From the NCBI GenBank assembly GCA_017999435.1, contig JAGNLV010000003.1:1-64000 (forward strand): 64,000 bases of DNA, read 5' to 3'. This document shows positions 18,960-27,699 of the stretch, piece after piece (positions within the stretch are counted from its first letter, which is position 1; the number at the start of each line of letters is the position of its first letter). The stretch comes from Candidatus Zixiibacteriota bacterium. Lineage in GTDB: Bacteria > Zixibacteria > MSB-5A5 > GN15 > FEB-12. Position numbers and translations under genes: made by a program. The notes below the pieces were generated by a model that saw only the letters and a list, made by a program, of their open reading frames with translations, was not told the origin of the DNA and searched no databases.

Positions 18960-19880
18960 GTGCGATCGTATTGCCCGATGGTTCTGTCGCTGTTAATGCT
19001 GGCGGCGCCGGCCGCCCCGGCCCAGCAGGTGCCGGACTCGGCTTTCCGGCCGCCGATCGAAAACCCGGCCTTCCCCGCCCCGAACGGCCCGGTGGTGCTG
19101 ATCGACGAGGGGCATCACAACTTCCACACCGCCGGCGGCCGCTACTACACGTTCGCAGAGCTGCTGCGCCGCGACGGGTACCGCGTGCTCCCCTCGGGTT
19201 GCCGGTTCACGGGGGATTCGCTCGCGCGGGGGGAGATCCTGGTGGTCTCCAACGCGCTCCATGAGCGCAACGCGCAGGAGTGGTCGCTGCCGACGCCCTC
19301 GGCGTTCACGCCCGACGAAATCGCCGCGGTCGCGGCCTGGGTGCAGGGGGGCGGCGCGCTCTTGTTGATCGCCGATCACATGCCGTTTCCCGGGGCGGCG
19401 GCCGAACTCGCCGCGGCCTTCGGCTTCCATTTGCACAACGGTTTCGCCGTCGACACGGCCTCGCCGACCGGCGGCACGTATGTCTTCCGCCGGGCGGACG
19501 GCACGCTGCGCGACCACGCGATCACGCGCGGGCGCAACGATAGGGAACGGATCGACTCGGTCGCGTCGTTTACGGGCGAGGCTTTTCGTGCGGATAGCGC
19601 GGCCGGGCTGATGGTGTTCGGCGATGGAGTGGTGTCGCTTGCGCCCGATACTGCCTGGCAATTCGACGCCAACACAGCCGCGGTCGCGGTGAGCGGGTGG
19701 TGTCAGGGAGCGGTGAAAGTGATCGGCGCGGGGCGGGTGGCCGTGTTCGGGGAGGCGGCGATGTTCTCGGCGCAACTGGCGGGTCCGAACCGGACGCCGG
19801 CCGGGATGAACAGCCCGGCGGCGCCGCAGAATGCCCGGTTTCTACTGAACGTCCTGCACTGGCTGAGCGGGGAGCTGTGA
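18960..19880 (+). CDS. secreted DUF4350-like protein
   Basis: A 306-residue protein with an N-terminal signal peptide (RSYCPMVLSLLMLAAPAAPAQ, cut about residue 20). The body resembles the DUF4350 / GldG-type flavodoxin-like fold: VVLIDEGHHNFHTA near the start, FAELLRRDGYRV, EILVVSNALHE, VAAWVQGGGALLLIADH and GRVAVFGEAAMFSAQL. These proteins are thought to bind sugars or act with ABC-type exporters, but their function is unproven. Start: GTG 18960, with GAAGGAGG ideally placed at 18947-18954; the longer frame from 18852 has no ribosome site and would bury the signal peptide. It is divergent from the EamA gene and convergent with rodA, 16 bases away, so it is probably expressed alone. Confidence 0.75.
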   Translation: MRSYCPMVLSLLMLAAPAAPAQQVPDSAFRPPIENPAFPAPNGPVVLIDEGHHNFHTAGGRYYTFAELLRRDGYRVLPSGCRFTGDSLARGEILVVSNALHERNAQEWSLPTPSAFTPDEIAAVAAWVQGGGALLLIADHMPFPGAAAELAAAFGFHLHNGFAVDTASPTGGTYVFRRADGTLRDHAITRGRNDRERIDSVASFTGEAFRADSAAGLMVFGDGVVSLAPDTAWQFDANTAAVAVSGWCQGAVKVIGAGRVAVFGEAAMFSAQLAGPNRTPAGMNSPAAPQNARFLLNVLHWLSGEL

Positions 19881-19896
19881 GCGCGGCCCCGGCGGA

Positions 19897-21120
19897 TCAG
19901 TATTCCTGCCAGTGGTAGTCGGCTTTGAGGAGGAACGCGACCAGCACCCACGAGAGGACGAGCGACGTGCCGCCATAGGAGAGAAACGGGAGCGGCACGC
20001 CGGTGACGGGCATCAGACCGAGCGTCATGCCGATGTTGACGAGGAACTGGAAGAAGATGATCGCCACGCCCCCGAAAGAGACATAGGAGAGAAAACGCGA
20101 GCGGGAACGGGCGGCGATGCGAATCCCCCTGTAGAAGAAGACGAAGAAGAGGGCGAGGACAATGAGCGCCCCCCAGAGGCCGAACTCCTCGCCGAGCACG
20201 CTGAAAATGAAATCGGTGTGCCGCTCGGGGAGGAAATCAAGCTTGGTCTGCGACCCGCCGAGAAACCCTTTGCCCCAGAGACCGCCCGACCCGATGGCGA
20301 TTTTCGACTGAATGATCTGATAGCCGGCGCCGCGCGGATCCTGCGAGGGATCGACGAACGAGATGATGCGCAGTTGCTGGTACTCCTCGAGACGGTTCCA
20401 CACGAGCGGCATGACGGCGCCGAAGGCGAGGTTGGCGACGACGATGAGGACGCTGAAGATGAGCTGGCGGCCCGGCTTGAACAGGATGAGCACGGCCAGA
20501 AGCACGGCCATGTAGATCGACCACGAGATCGCGTTGCTGGCCGCTACCAGCGACAACAGGGGCGAGGCGATGAGCAGCAGGTAGAGAGGGGGAATGCCCG
20601 ACCAGAACCAGAGTGCGTACATGACCACGGGGAAAGTGAGGGCGGTGCCGAGGTCGGGCTGCTTCAGGATCAGCATCATGGGGACGACGGTGAGTCCGAG
20701 CGAGACCGCCACCCGCTGACCCGACAGGAGGGGGCTTTTCGAGTAGGCGAAGAAGCGGGCGAGGGCGAAAATGAGTGCGAGTTTTGCGACATCCGCCGGC
20801 GCGAAATTTATGGGGCCGAAAGAAAACCAGCGCGTCGCCCCCATCCGCGTGGCGCCGAACATCAGCACCGCCACCAGCAGGAGCACGGCGACGGCGTAGA
20901 AAATGTAGGCGGCGAAGTCGAACAGCCGGTAGGGCAGGTGGAGCACGGCCGCGGCCGCGGCCAGGGCGATGACCAGCCAGAGCAACTGGCGCAGGTAGAA
21001 GGTGCGGGCGTACTCGCTCTCGGCATGGTGCTGGGCGGTCATGATGAGAACCACCCCGATGGCCGAGAGCGCGAAGACGGCGCCGATGAGTTTCCAGTCC
21101 AGCTGGCGATAGTCGAGCAT
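19897..21120 (-). CDS. rodA: rod-shape peptidoglycan polymerase RodA
   Basis: SEDS-family glycosyltransferase that polymerises lipid II during lateral wall growth. It has 407 residues with ten hydrophobic helices. Signatures include FSFGPINFAPADVAKLALI (catalytic-region Asp-rich turn), LKQPDLGTALTF, WGKGFLGGSQTKLDFLPERHTDFIFSVLGEEFG and the C-terminal PVTGVPLPFLSYGGTS. It follows mrdA (PBP2), its cognate transpeptidase, with a TGATG one-base overlap, indicating coupled translation. Last gene of a seven-gene elongasome operon. The stop codon is 16 bases from the stop of the convergent secreted protein gene, and I see no clear terminator between them. Confidence 0.96.
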   Translation of the reverse strand: MLDYRQLDWKLIGAVFALSAIGVVLIMTAQHHAESEYARTFYLRQLLWLVIALAAAAAVLHLPYRLFDFAAYIFYAVAVLLLVAVLMFGATRMGATRWFSFGPINFAPADVAKLALIFALARFFAYSKSPLLSGQRVAVSLGLTVVPMMLILKQPDLGTALTFPVVMYALWFWSGIPPLYLLLIASPLLSLVAASNAISWSIYMAVLLAVLILFKPGRQLIFSVLIVVANLAFGAVMPLVWNRLEEYQQLRIISFVDPSQDPRGAGYQIIQSKIAIGSGGLWGKGFLGGSQTKLDFLPERHTDFIFSVLGEEFGLWGALIVLALFFVFFYRGIRIAARSRSRFLSYVSFGGVAIIFFQFLVNIGMTLGLMPVTGVPLPFLSYGGTSLVLSWVLVAFLLKADYHWQEY

Positions 21121-23009
21121 CAGTTCCCCCTCGCGGCGCGCGCCGGCGCGGCCGCCGTGTCGGAAAGGCCCGCGAGGGCTCTCGCCGCGGCCAGGCTGTC
21201 CGCGCGGGCCTGCTGTTCGGCGAAGAAGGCCTCGGGATCGCGCTTCTTCTTCATGTAGGCGTCGATGATCTTGCCGACCACCGGGGCGGCCGCCGTGGAA
21301 CCGTGGCCGGCGTTCTCGACGATAGCGACGACGACGATCTCGGGGGCCTCGAGCGGGGCGACGCCGCAGAACCAGGCGTGGTCGTTGCCGTGCGGGTTCT
21401 GGGCCGTGCCGGTTTTGCCGCCAATGCGGTATTCCTTGCGCCGCAGCGAGCGGGCCGTGCCGCGGTCTCCCTGCACGACCAGCTCGATGCCCTCGCGGAG
21501 AATCGCCAGCGTAGATTCGGAGAAGGGGAGGGCGAACTTGATCTTCGGACTCACCTCCAGTTCATCCCCCGCCGGGGTGGTGAATCTGCGCACGATGTGG
21601 AGCTGCTGCACGATGCCGTTGCCGGCCAGGCCGCAGTAGAGCTGGAGGAGGTGGAGCGGCGTGGCGAGGACCTCGCCCTGGCCGATGGAGTTGTTGAGCA
21701 CAACCGCGCGCGTCCAGCCGCTCTTGCCGTAGGTCCGGTTGTACCACTCGGTGGTCGGGATGAAACCTTTCAGCTCGCCGGGGAGATTGATGCCGGTCGG
21801 GCGGCCGAAGCCGCACTTAATGTAGTACTCGCTCAGCCGGTCGACGCCGAGCTTGAGTCCCGCCTGGTACATGTAGACATCGCAGGACTGCTCGATGGCG
21901 TGGGCGGCCACAAGGCTGCCGTGGCCCCCTTTCTCCCAACAGCGGAAGAACCGGTTGCCGAACTGGTAGCCCCCGATGCACGACCTGAACGTCGACGAGG
22001 GCGTGATGAGGCCCTCCTCGAGGCCGGCGCCGACCGTGACCACCTTGGCGGTCGAACCGGGCGGATAGAGCCCGGCGAGGGGGCGGTTGAGCAGCGGGTG
22101 GAGGGTGTCGGAGGAGATGGCGGTCCAGAGGGACTCGGGGATGACGCCGGAGAAGACGTTGGCGTCAAAAGCCGGGTACGAGGCCATGGCGAGGATCTCT
22201 CCGGTGCGCGGGTCGGCGGCGACGATGGCGCCGCAGCGGAGCGTGTCGAGGGCCTCGCCGCAGGCGCGCTGGAGATCGAGGTCGATGGTGAGGGTGAGAT
22301 CGGTGCCGGGAGTGGCCTCCTGGCGCTGTCTCCCCCGGTACTCGCCGAGCAACTGGCCGGTGGCCGAGACCTCCATGTAGCGCGTGCCTTCCCGCCCCCG
22401 CAAAAGCTGGTCGTACTGCTTCTCGATCCCCTTTTTCCCGATCATGCTGCCGAGCGGGTAGTTGTCATTGCCGTAGCGCTCGAGTTCCTCGCGCGACACC
22501 TCGCCCACGTAGCCGGTGAAAACCTCGGCCCCGAGACCGACCGGGTACTGCCGCACCTGTTCCACCTGGTAACCGACACCCGGGAACTGCTCGACCTGTT
22601 CTTCGATCACGGCGATCGTCTCGAAGGAGACGTCGCGCTGGACCGGGGCGGGCTGGAAAACGCTGATGGTGTTGCGGCGGATGCGCTTGCGGATCTCGAG
22701 TGTGTCGACACCGAGGAGGCGGGCGAGATTCGGCACCGTCACCCCGCGGACTTCCTCGGCGGGGACGACGGAGAGGGTGTAGGAGGGCCGGTTGTCGATG
22801 ATCCGGCGGCCGTCGCGATCGTACACGACACCGCGGCGGGGAACGATCGGCACGATGCGGAGGCGGTTGGCCTCCGACTGCGCGGCCATCTGGGCATACT
22901 TGAAAATCTGAAGGCGGACCAGCCCGGCGACGAGAAACAGGGCGCCCGCGATCACAAGGGCGAGGGCGGCCTTCGCGCGAAGCTCCAGTGGCAAATGCGG
23001 GTGCGTCAT
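21120..23009 (-). CDS. mrdA: penicillin-binding protein 2, elongation transpeptidase
   Basis: A 629-residue class B PBP: a short cytoplasmic N-terminus, one membrane helix (about residues 14-33), a pedestal/dimerisation domain (RRGVVYDRDGRRI), and a C-terminal transpeptidase domain. The active-site nucleophile is Ser319 in YPPGSTAKV; the SxN motif is in EQSCDVYMYQ, and the KTG motif in GGKTGTAQNPHGN. Cross-links new peptidoglycan during elongation, working with RodA (next gene, overlapping by one base) and MreC/MreD (upstream). The C-terminal extension after the transpeptidase domain is alanine-rich. Positioned 18 bases after mreD. Assignment is secure. Confidence 0.96.
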   Translation of the reverse strand: MTHPHLPLELRAKAALALVIAGALFLVAGLVRLQIFKYAQMAAQSEANRLRIVPIVPRRGVVYDRDGRRIIDNRPSYTLSVVPAEEVRGVTVPNLARLLGVDTLEIRKRIRRNTISVFQPAPVQRDVSFETIAVIEEQVEQFPGVGYQVEQVRQYPVGLGAEVFTGYVGEVSREELERYGNDNYPLGSMIGKKGIEKQYDQLLRGREGTRYMEVSATGQLLGEYRGRQRQEATPGTDLTLTIDLDLQRACGEALDTLRCGAIVAADPRTGEILAMASYPAFDANVFSGVIPESLWTAISSDTLHPLLNRPLAGLYPPGSTAKVVTVGAGLEEGLITPSSTFRSCIGGYQFGNRFFRCWEKGGHGSLVAAHAIEQSCDVYMYQAGLKLGVDRLSEYYIKCGFGRPTGINLPGELKGFIPTTEWYNRTYGKSGWTRAVVLNNSIGQGEVLATPLHLLQLYCGLAGNGIVQQLHIVRRFTTPAGDELEVSPKIKFALPFSESTLAILREGIELVVQGDRGTARSLRRKEYRIGGKTGTAQNPHGNDHAWFCGVAPLEAPEIVVVAIVENAGHGSTAAAPVVGKIIDAYMKKKRDPEAFFAEQQARADSLAAARALAGLSDTAAAPARAARGN

Positions 23010-23027
23010 AACCTGCGGGAAACCGCG

Positions 23028-23513
23028 TCAAAACATCGCTTTCAGTTTCTGCGCCGTCACCCGTCTCTCCTTGAAGAGAAAGAACACCCAGGCGACGAGG
23101 GCGGTGTACACGGCGCCCGGAATCTGCAGCCGGTAGACGTGGAACCAGTACCCCTCCAGCCCCCCCACGGCCGCGGCCACCAAGTTATACGCCAGGACGC
23201 CGAGGAACACCAGTAAGAGTTTCGACAGGAGAGCCTCGAGATTGAGCCGCTCGCGCACGTGCCAGGCGGCGGCGGCCAGCCCCGCCGTCAGGAGGGCGTA
23301 CCAGCCGGACAGTTCGGGCCGGGCGGCCGAGGCCGCGAGCCCGGCGGCGAAGCCGAACCACAGGGCCGCCGCCTCCGGCTTGTACAGCGCCACCCCGAGG
23401 ACCAAAAGAACCGGCAGGTTGATCGTGACGCCGTAGATGGCCGTGAGGTCGCGCAGGATCACCTCGTGAAAAGCCACCAGGAGCAGATAGAGGAGGTAGG
23501 GGATGACGGTCAT
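23028..23513 (-). CDS. mreD: rod-shape-determining protein MreD
   Basis: A 161-residue polytopic membrane protein with five or six hydrophobic helices. It fits the MreD family by length and by features such as FHEVILRDLTAIYGVTINLP and KPEAAALWFGFAAGLA. It links MreC and the synthases in the elongasome. Similarity in this family is always low, but position settles it: the start overlaps the mreC stop by four bases, and mrdA follows after 18 bases. Confidence 0.93.
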   Translation of the reverse strand: MTVIPYLLYLLLVAFHEVILRDLTAIYGVTINLPVLLVLGVALYKPEAAALWFGFAAGLAASAARPELSGWYALLTAGLAAAAWHVRERLNLEALLSKLLLVFLGVLAYNLVAAAVGGLEGYWFHVYRLQIPGAVYTALVAWVFFLFKERRVTAQKLKAMF

Positions 23514-24304
23514 GGCCGCCCCTCCGTGCGCAGGAGGAAGAGCTCCTCGATGGACTGGAAATTCACGGCCGGGTCAATGGCGACGTCGGCAAAAGCGGCG
23601 TGTTCCCCTCGGTGGACGTCGGTCACCACCCCGACCACGAGACCCTCGGGGTAGATTCCGCCGAGACCGGAGGAGACGACCGTGTCGCCGACGGCGATGT
23701 CGCCGAAGATGGGGAAGTTGTCGAGGATCATCCCTCGGCCCGGCAGGTAGCGGACGATGCCCATCTCGCGGCTGCGTTCGATCCGCCCGGCGACGCGGTT
23801 GGCGGGGTCGGTGAGGAGCTGGACGGTGGCGAAGCGCGGGGTGGTCGAGCGCACCCGGCCGATGAGGCCGTACTGGTTGATGACCGGCTGGTCGACGCGG
23901 ACGAAGTCGGCCGAGCCGCGGTCGATCACCGCGCTCACCGGCATCTCGGCGCCCGCCACGGCGACCACCTCGGCGGGGAGAATGGTGCGGCCGGGGGGTG
24001 GGGTGTAGCCGAGCTGCTCGCGCAGGCGGGCGTTCTCGCGGACCGCCTCGCGGCTGGCGGCCAGTTCGAGCGACGCGGCCATGAGCGCCTCGCGCAGTTG
24101 CTGGTTGGCCGCCGCCTGCGAGCGAAGCAGTTCCACGGCGCTGCGAAGTTTGAAAAACGGGTAGTACAGACCGTTGAGCACCACCGGCCGGACCGTCTGG
24201 TCCAAGAGGGCGGGCCAAAGAATGAGCGCGGCCGACAAAACGGCCACGAGAGTATACTGGATGTTGCGCCAGTGCTTGGCAAACTGCGTCGAAATCCAGG
24301 TCAT
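23510..24304 (-). CDS. mreC: rod-shape-determining protein MreC
   Basis: A 264-residue bitopic membrane protein: short cytoplasmic start, membrane helix at about residues 15-34, a coiled-coil region (ELLRSQAAANQQLREALMA) and periplasmic beta-domains with the MreC signatures VIDRGSADFVRVDQPV and LIGRVRSTTPRFATVQLLTDP. It scaffolds PBP2 activation. No mreB gene is upstream; the preceding gene is ptsN-like, 22 bases away. mreB is usually the first gene of this operon, so it must be elsewhere or absent. The start (ATG 24304) has only a weak ribosome site, which suits coupling. Confidence 0.95.
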   Translation of the reverse strand: MTWISTQFAKHWRNIQYTLVAVLSAALILWPALLDQTVRPVVLNGLYYPFFKLRSAVELLRSQAAANQQLREALMAASLELAASREAVRENARLREQLGYTPPPGRTILPAEVVAVAGAEMPVSAVIDRGSADFVRVDQPVINQYGLIGRVRSTTPRFATVQLLTDPANRVAGRIERSREMGIVRYLPGRGMILDNFPIFGDIAVGDTVVSSGLGGIYPEGLVVGVVTDVHRGEHAAFADVAIDPAVNFQSIEELFLLRTEGRP

Positions 24305-24326
24305 ACCGGGATGATCGGCAGGGCGG

Positions 24327-24779
24327 CTATTCGACGTTATCCATTAAGGCCAGTACATCCCCCGGCGAATTCGCCTCGAGCAGTTTCTGCCGGTTCTTCT
24401 CGGACTTCATCAAAAAGGACAGCCGCGCCATCACGTTCAGGTGAGCGCCGATGGCGTCCTCGGGGGCGGCGATCAGGAAGAACAAATGGACCGGCTTGTG
24501 GTCCATGGCGTCGAAGTCCACCCCCTGCTTGCTTCGCCCGAACGCGATCACGATGCCTTTGACCGACTTGGTCTTGGCGTGGGGGAAGGCGACCCCGTAG
24601 CCGACCCCGGTGGTGACGAGGTTCTCGCGTTCACGGACGTCGGTCAGCAGCTGGTCGCGGTCCTTGACCATGTTGGAGGTGGCGACGAGGTCGACCAGTT
24701 CCTCGATGAGGTCGTCCTTGGTGGCCGACTTGAGGTTGAACTTGACCAGGGTTTCGTCGCAGAACTTAGACAGTTTCAT
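24327..24779 (-). CDS. ptsN: PTS EIIA / PtsN-like phosphocarrier protein
   Basis: A 150-residue EIIA domain of the fructose/nitrogen-PTS class. The phosphorylatable His is residue 67 in GVAFPHAKTKSV, preceded by the family's TGVGYG. There is no attached permease or other PTS domain, so a regulatory role like that of PtsN is more likely than sugar transport; its partners (EI, HPr) are not in the window. It sits between a Trm112 gene (15 bases upstream) and mreC (22 bases downstream), which is an unusual place. AGGTAGGGG serves as ribosome site before ATG 24779. Confidence 0.92.
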   Translation of the reverse strand: MKLSKFCDETLVKFNLKSATKDDLIEELVDLVATSNMVKDRDQLLTDVRERENLVTTGVGYGVAFPHAKTKSVKGIVIAFGRSKQGVDFDAMDHKPVHLFFLIAAPEDAIGAHLNVMARLSFLMKSEKNRQKLLEANSPGDVLALMDNVE

Positions 24780-24794
24780 TGCCCCTACCTTTGC

Positions 24795-24962
24795 CTACAG
24801 TTTTTCCGCCTCATCGACGAGCAGGACCGGGATATCCTCGCGGACCGGGTACGAGAGCCGGCAGGCGGAACAGAGCAGCCGGTTCTGGTCGGCGTCAAAA
24901 GAGAGCGGGCCCCGGCATTTGGGGCAGGCCAGTTTGGAAAGCAGTTTGTCGGACAACGGCAT
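24795..24962 (-). CDS. Trm112-family small zinc-ribbon protein
   Basis: A 55-residue protein too short for many ORF filters. It reads MPLSDKLLSKLACPKCRGPL and then CSACRLSYPVREDIPVLLV, with two CxxC pairs (residues 13/16 and 31/34) and the terminal DIPVLLVDEA block that defines the Trm112/YcaR family. Such proteins act as activating partners of methyltransferases or as small metal-binding factors; in bacteria the partner is usually unknown. Start ATG 24962 is preceded by GGAG with suitable spacing. It lies 20 bases after accA and 15 bases before ptsN. In other bacteria this family often neighbours lpxK/kdsB envelope genes; here it is in an elongasome operon. Confidence 0.92.
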   Translation of the reverse strand: MPLSDKLLSKLACPKCRGPLSFDADQNRLLCSACRLSYPVREDIPVLLVDEAEKL

Positions 24963-24982
24963 ATGCACAACTCCACGTCTAC

Positions 24983-25942
24983 TTACTCGTCAAATTCTCC
25001 AATCACCCGGTACTTGGCGAGCCGGCGCTCGAGCAGCCGGTCGACCGGGAGAGCTTTGAGATCGGCGAGCGCGCCCTGGATTTCAGCCCGGACAGCGGCG
25101 GCGGCGCCCTCGGGATCGCTGTGCGCCCCACCGCTCGGCTCGGGAATCACCTTGTCAACGATCTTCAACGCCATGAGGTCGGAGGCGGTGGGCCGGAGGG
25201 CCTCGGCCGCCTCGGGCGCTTTGGCCGCGTCGCGCCAGAGGATGGCCGCGCATCCCTCCGGCGAAATCACCGAGTACCACGAGAACTGAAGCATCATCAC
25301 CACGTCGCCCACGCCGATTCCGAGCGCCCCCCCGGAGGCGCCTTCGCCGATGATGACGATGACGATCGGCACCCGGAGCCCGAACATCTCGCGGATGTTG
25401 TAGGCGATCGCCTCCGCCTGACCGCGCTCTTCCGCGCCGATGCCGGGGAAGGCGCCGGGGGTGTCGATGAGAATGACGATCGGGACGTCGAACTTCTCGG
25501 CCAGGCGGAAGAGGCGCAGGGCCTTGCGGTACCCCTCGGGGTGGGCCATGCCGAAATTCCGCCGCACTTTTTCCTTGGTGTCGCGCCCCTTCTGCTGCCC
25601 GACGATCATGACGGGCTGGTCATCGAGCCAGGCCAACCCGCCGACCATGGCCGGATCATCGGCAAACCGCCGGTCGCCGTGCAGCTCGATGAACCCGGTG
25701 GTCATGAGGCGGATGTAGTCGAGGGTGTAGGGGCGCTTGGGGTGGCGCGAGAGCTGCACCATCTGCCAGCGGTTCAGGTTGGAGTAAACCTCCTCCCGCA
25801 GGCGCTCGAGCTTGCGCTCGAGGAGGGCAATCTCCCCCGACAGCTCGATGCTCTCGCCGATGCTGAAATCCTTCATGCCGGAGATCTTCTTCTCCAGCTC
25901 ACGGATCGGTCTCTCGAAATCCAGTATCGGGCCTTCCGGCAT
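24983..25942 (-). CDS. accA: acetyl-CoA carboxylase carboxyltransferase subunit alpha
   Basis: A 319-residue crotonase-fold subunit that, with AccD, transfers CO2 from biotin to acetyl-CoA to make malonyl-CoA. The helical N-terminus (ILDFERPIRELEKKI) and the core signatures RHPKRPYTLDYI, ELHGDRRFADDPAMVGG, LIDTPGAFPGIGAEERGQ and GEGASGGALGIGVGD are all present, and the length matches the family. No accD, accB or accC is next to it. It opens an operon with Trm112, ptsN-like, mreC, mreD, mrdA and rodA, coupling lipid supply to wall elongation. A promoter candidate lies about 80 bases upstream. Confidence 0.97.
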   Translation of the reverse strand: MPEGPILDFERPIRELEKKISGMKDFSIGESIELSGEIALLERKLERLREEVYSNLNRWQMVQLSRHPKRPYTLDYIRLMTTGFIELHGDRRFADDPAMVGGLAWLDDQPVMIVGQQKGRDTKEKVRRNFGMAHPEGYRKALRLFRLAEKFDVPIVILIDTPGAFPGIGAEERGQAEAIAYNIREMFGLRVPIVIVIIGEGASGGALGIGVGDVVMMLQFSWYSVISPEGCAAILWRDAAKAPEAAEALRPTASDLMALKIVDKVIPEPSGGAHSDPEGAAAAVRAEIQGALADLKALPVDRLLERRLAKYRVIGEFDE

Positions 25943-26023
25943 ACGCAGTCCCCGTCGCTACTTGTGCCGTCCGCGGCGCGCACAGGCTTCCCCGGCCGCC
26001 CCGCGGGACGCGGTCAAGTTTTT

Positions 26024-26051
26024 AAGATAACGATCGGCAATGAAATAACAA
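26024..26051 (-). promoter_or_regulatory. promoter candidate for the accA-rodA operon
   Basis: Minus strand: TTGTTA (26046-26051), 16-base spacer, TATCTT (26024-26029), in a locally AT-rich patch in the 143-base gap ahead of accA. Each box matches 4 of 6. Confidence 0.45.
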
Positions 26052-26085
26052 CCTCAAAAAATGGAGCGATGGGAAGGGCGGGGTG

Positions 26086-26967
26086 TCAGGGGCGGCGGTT
26101 GGCCGGCTGCGACACCGGCAGCACCGTCACCAAGAGAAGGTTGAGCGCCAGAGCGAAGGGCAACAGGGCATAGGACAGGATATTCGGGTAGTGCTTGGCG
26201 AAGTAGCGCCAGACGTTGATATGGTGGTGGAGGTTGCGGCGGAACTTGCCGACCCGGCTGCCTCTCCCCCACAGGTGCACGGCCCCCGCGGCGGGCACAA
26301 AGTAGTTCCGGTAGCCCAGGAGCCCCAGCCGCAGACAGAGATCCACGTCTTCCATGAACATGAAGAAGCGCTTGTCGAACCCGCCGACGTCCCGAAACAG
26401 CCGCTTCTCGATCATCATCATCGTCCCGGCCGCCGCCGGCACCGGGGTCACCTCGGGAAAATCCGGGAGCGTGTACTGGCCGTTGGTGCGCATGAGCCGC
26501 GCGAAGATCGACCCGCGCGAGAAGAGCATGTTGTTGAATTGCGGCAGGCGGCGGCAGGTCGCCTGGAACGAACCGTCGGGAAACCGCATCCGCCCCACGG
26601 CCGTGCCCACCCGCTCGGCGCGCCGACACACCTCCAGGAGGTTCTCAATCGAATTCCGGTCGACCTGGAGATCGGGGTTGAGGAACAGAAGGTAGTCGCC
26701 GGTGGCGTGCTCGGCAGCCAGGTTGCAGGCGCGGCCGAACCCGACATTGGAGGGGTTGCGGATAATCTTGGCCTGCGGGAAGTAGCGTTTCACCACCTCG
26801 GGCGAATCGTCGGCGGAGCGGTTATCGACGTTGATAATCTCCAGGCGGGTGCCGTTAGCGCCGGCGCGCAGGCTGCGCAGACAGTCCTCCAGCGGGGGCA
26901 TGGAGTTATGCGTCACGATGACGACCGATACGGTTTCTTTATCCGCCGACATGTCCCCGTCTCTCAT
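26086..26967 (-). CDS. GT2-family glycosyltransferase (rhamnosyltransferase-like)
   Basis: A 293-residue GT-A fold enzyme. The N-terminus SVVIVTHNSMPPLEDCLRSL, the NPSNVGFGRACNLAA segment and the LFLNPDL metal-binding motif are typical of GT2 enzymes that add sugars to lipid-linked glycans or O-antigens. The later FFMFMEDVDLCLRLGL motif places it near rhamnosyltransferase-like members. It ends with a hydrophobic segment (SYALLPFALALNLLLVTVL) that may anchor it to the membrane. I chose ATG 26967, which overlaps the stop of the upstream gene (ATGA); ATG 26952 is an alternative. Last gene of the glycan cluster. Confidence 0.86.
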   Translation of the reverse strand: MRDGDMSADKETVSVVIVTHNSMPPLEDCLRSLRAGANGTRLEIINVDNRSADDSPEVVKRYFPQAKIIRNPSNVGFGRACNLAAEHATGDYLLFLNPDLQVDRNSIENLLEVCRRAERVGTAVGRMRFPDGSFQATCRRLPQFNNMLFSRGSIFARLMRTNGQYTLPDFPEVTPVPAAAGTMMMIEKRLFRDVGGFDKRFFMFMEDVDLCLRLGLLGYRNYFVPAAGAVHLWGRGSRVGKFRRNLHHHINVWRYFAKHYPNILSYALLPFALALNLLLVTVLPVSQPANRRP

Positions 26968-27698
26968 TTCAGCAGGCCGAACATCGCTTTGATGCGCAGC
27001 CACCACACCATCCAGATAGCCTCCCGGACAATCCGCTTGGACATTTTGGATTCCCCGGAGGTCCGATCATAAAAGATAATGGGGATTTCTTTGATTCTAA
27101 AGCCTTTTTTCCAGACGCGCATGGAAACTTCGATCTGGAACGAGTAGCCGTTGGAGCGGATAGCATCAAAATCAAGCGATTCAAGCACTTTCCGCCGGAA
27201 GCACTTGAACCCGCCGGTGGCGTCGCGCAAAGGCAGGCCGGTGATCCAGCGTGTGTAGACGTTGGCGAAATAGGACAGAAGCAGGCGCGACATGGGCCAG
27301 TTGATGACGTTGACACCGTTGATGTAGCGCGAGCCGATCACCAGATCGTGACGCTGAATCTCGCGGAGGAAATCCTTGATGTACTCCGGCCCGTGCGAGA
27401 AGTCGGCATCCATTTCGAAGATAAAGTCGTAACCGTTTTCGAGCGCCCATTGGAAACCGGCGAGATAGGCGCGGCCCAGCCCTTCCTTTTTTTCGCGGTG
27501 AAGGACGTGGACTTTGGGTTCCTGCCGGGTCAGGCGGTCGACAATCTCCCCCGTGCCGTCGGGAGAGTTGTCATCGACCACGAGCACATTGATGCGTGGG
27601 TCCAGCGGCAGGACCGCGTGGACGATCTTTTCGATGTTTTCCCGCTCGTTGTAAGTCGGGAAGATGATCAGCGCACGCTGGGAGTGGGGCGCGGGCAT
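26964..27698 (-). CDS. polyprenol-phosphate mannosyltransferase-like GT2 enzyme
   Basis: A 244-residue dolichol/polyprenyl-phosphate mannose synthase-type protein. It shows LIIFPTYNERENIEKIV, VLVVDDNSPDGTGEIVD, KEGLGRAYLAGFQWAL, FEMDADFSH (DxD) and DATGGFKCFRRKVLE, all standard for this family. There is no C-terminal membrane domain, so it is the single-domain type. It would charge a polyprenyl phosphate with a sugar for use by a membrane GT-C enzyme such as the GT39 protein encoded nearby. Start ATG 27698 follows the yfhO-like stop by a single base; longer frames add an arginine-rich stretch over the neighbour. Confidence 0.92.
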   Translation of the reverse strand: MPAPHSQRALIIFPTYNERENIEKIVHAVLPLDPRINVLVVDDNSPDGTGEIVDRLTRQEPKVHVLHREKKEGLGRAYLAGFQWALENGYDFIFEMDADFSHGPEYIKDFLREIQRHDLVIGSRYINGVNVINWPMSRLLLSYFANVYTRWITGLPLRDATGGFKCFRRKVLESLDFDAIRSNGYSFQIEVSMRVWKKGFRIKEIPIIFYDRTSGESKMSKRIVREAIWMVWWLRIKAMFGLLK

Positions 27699-27699
27699 A

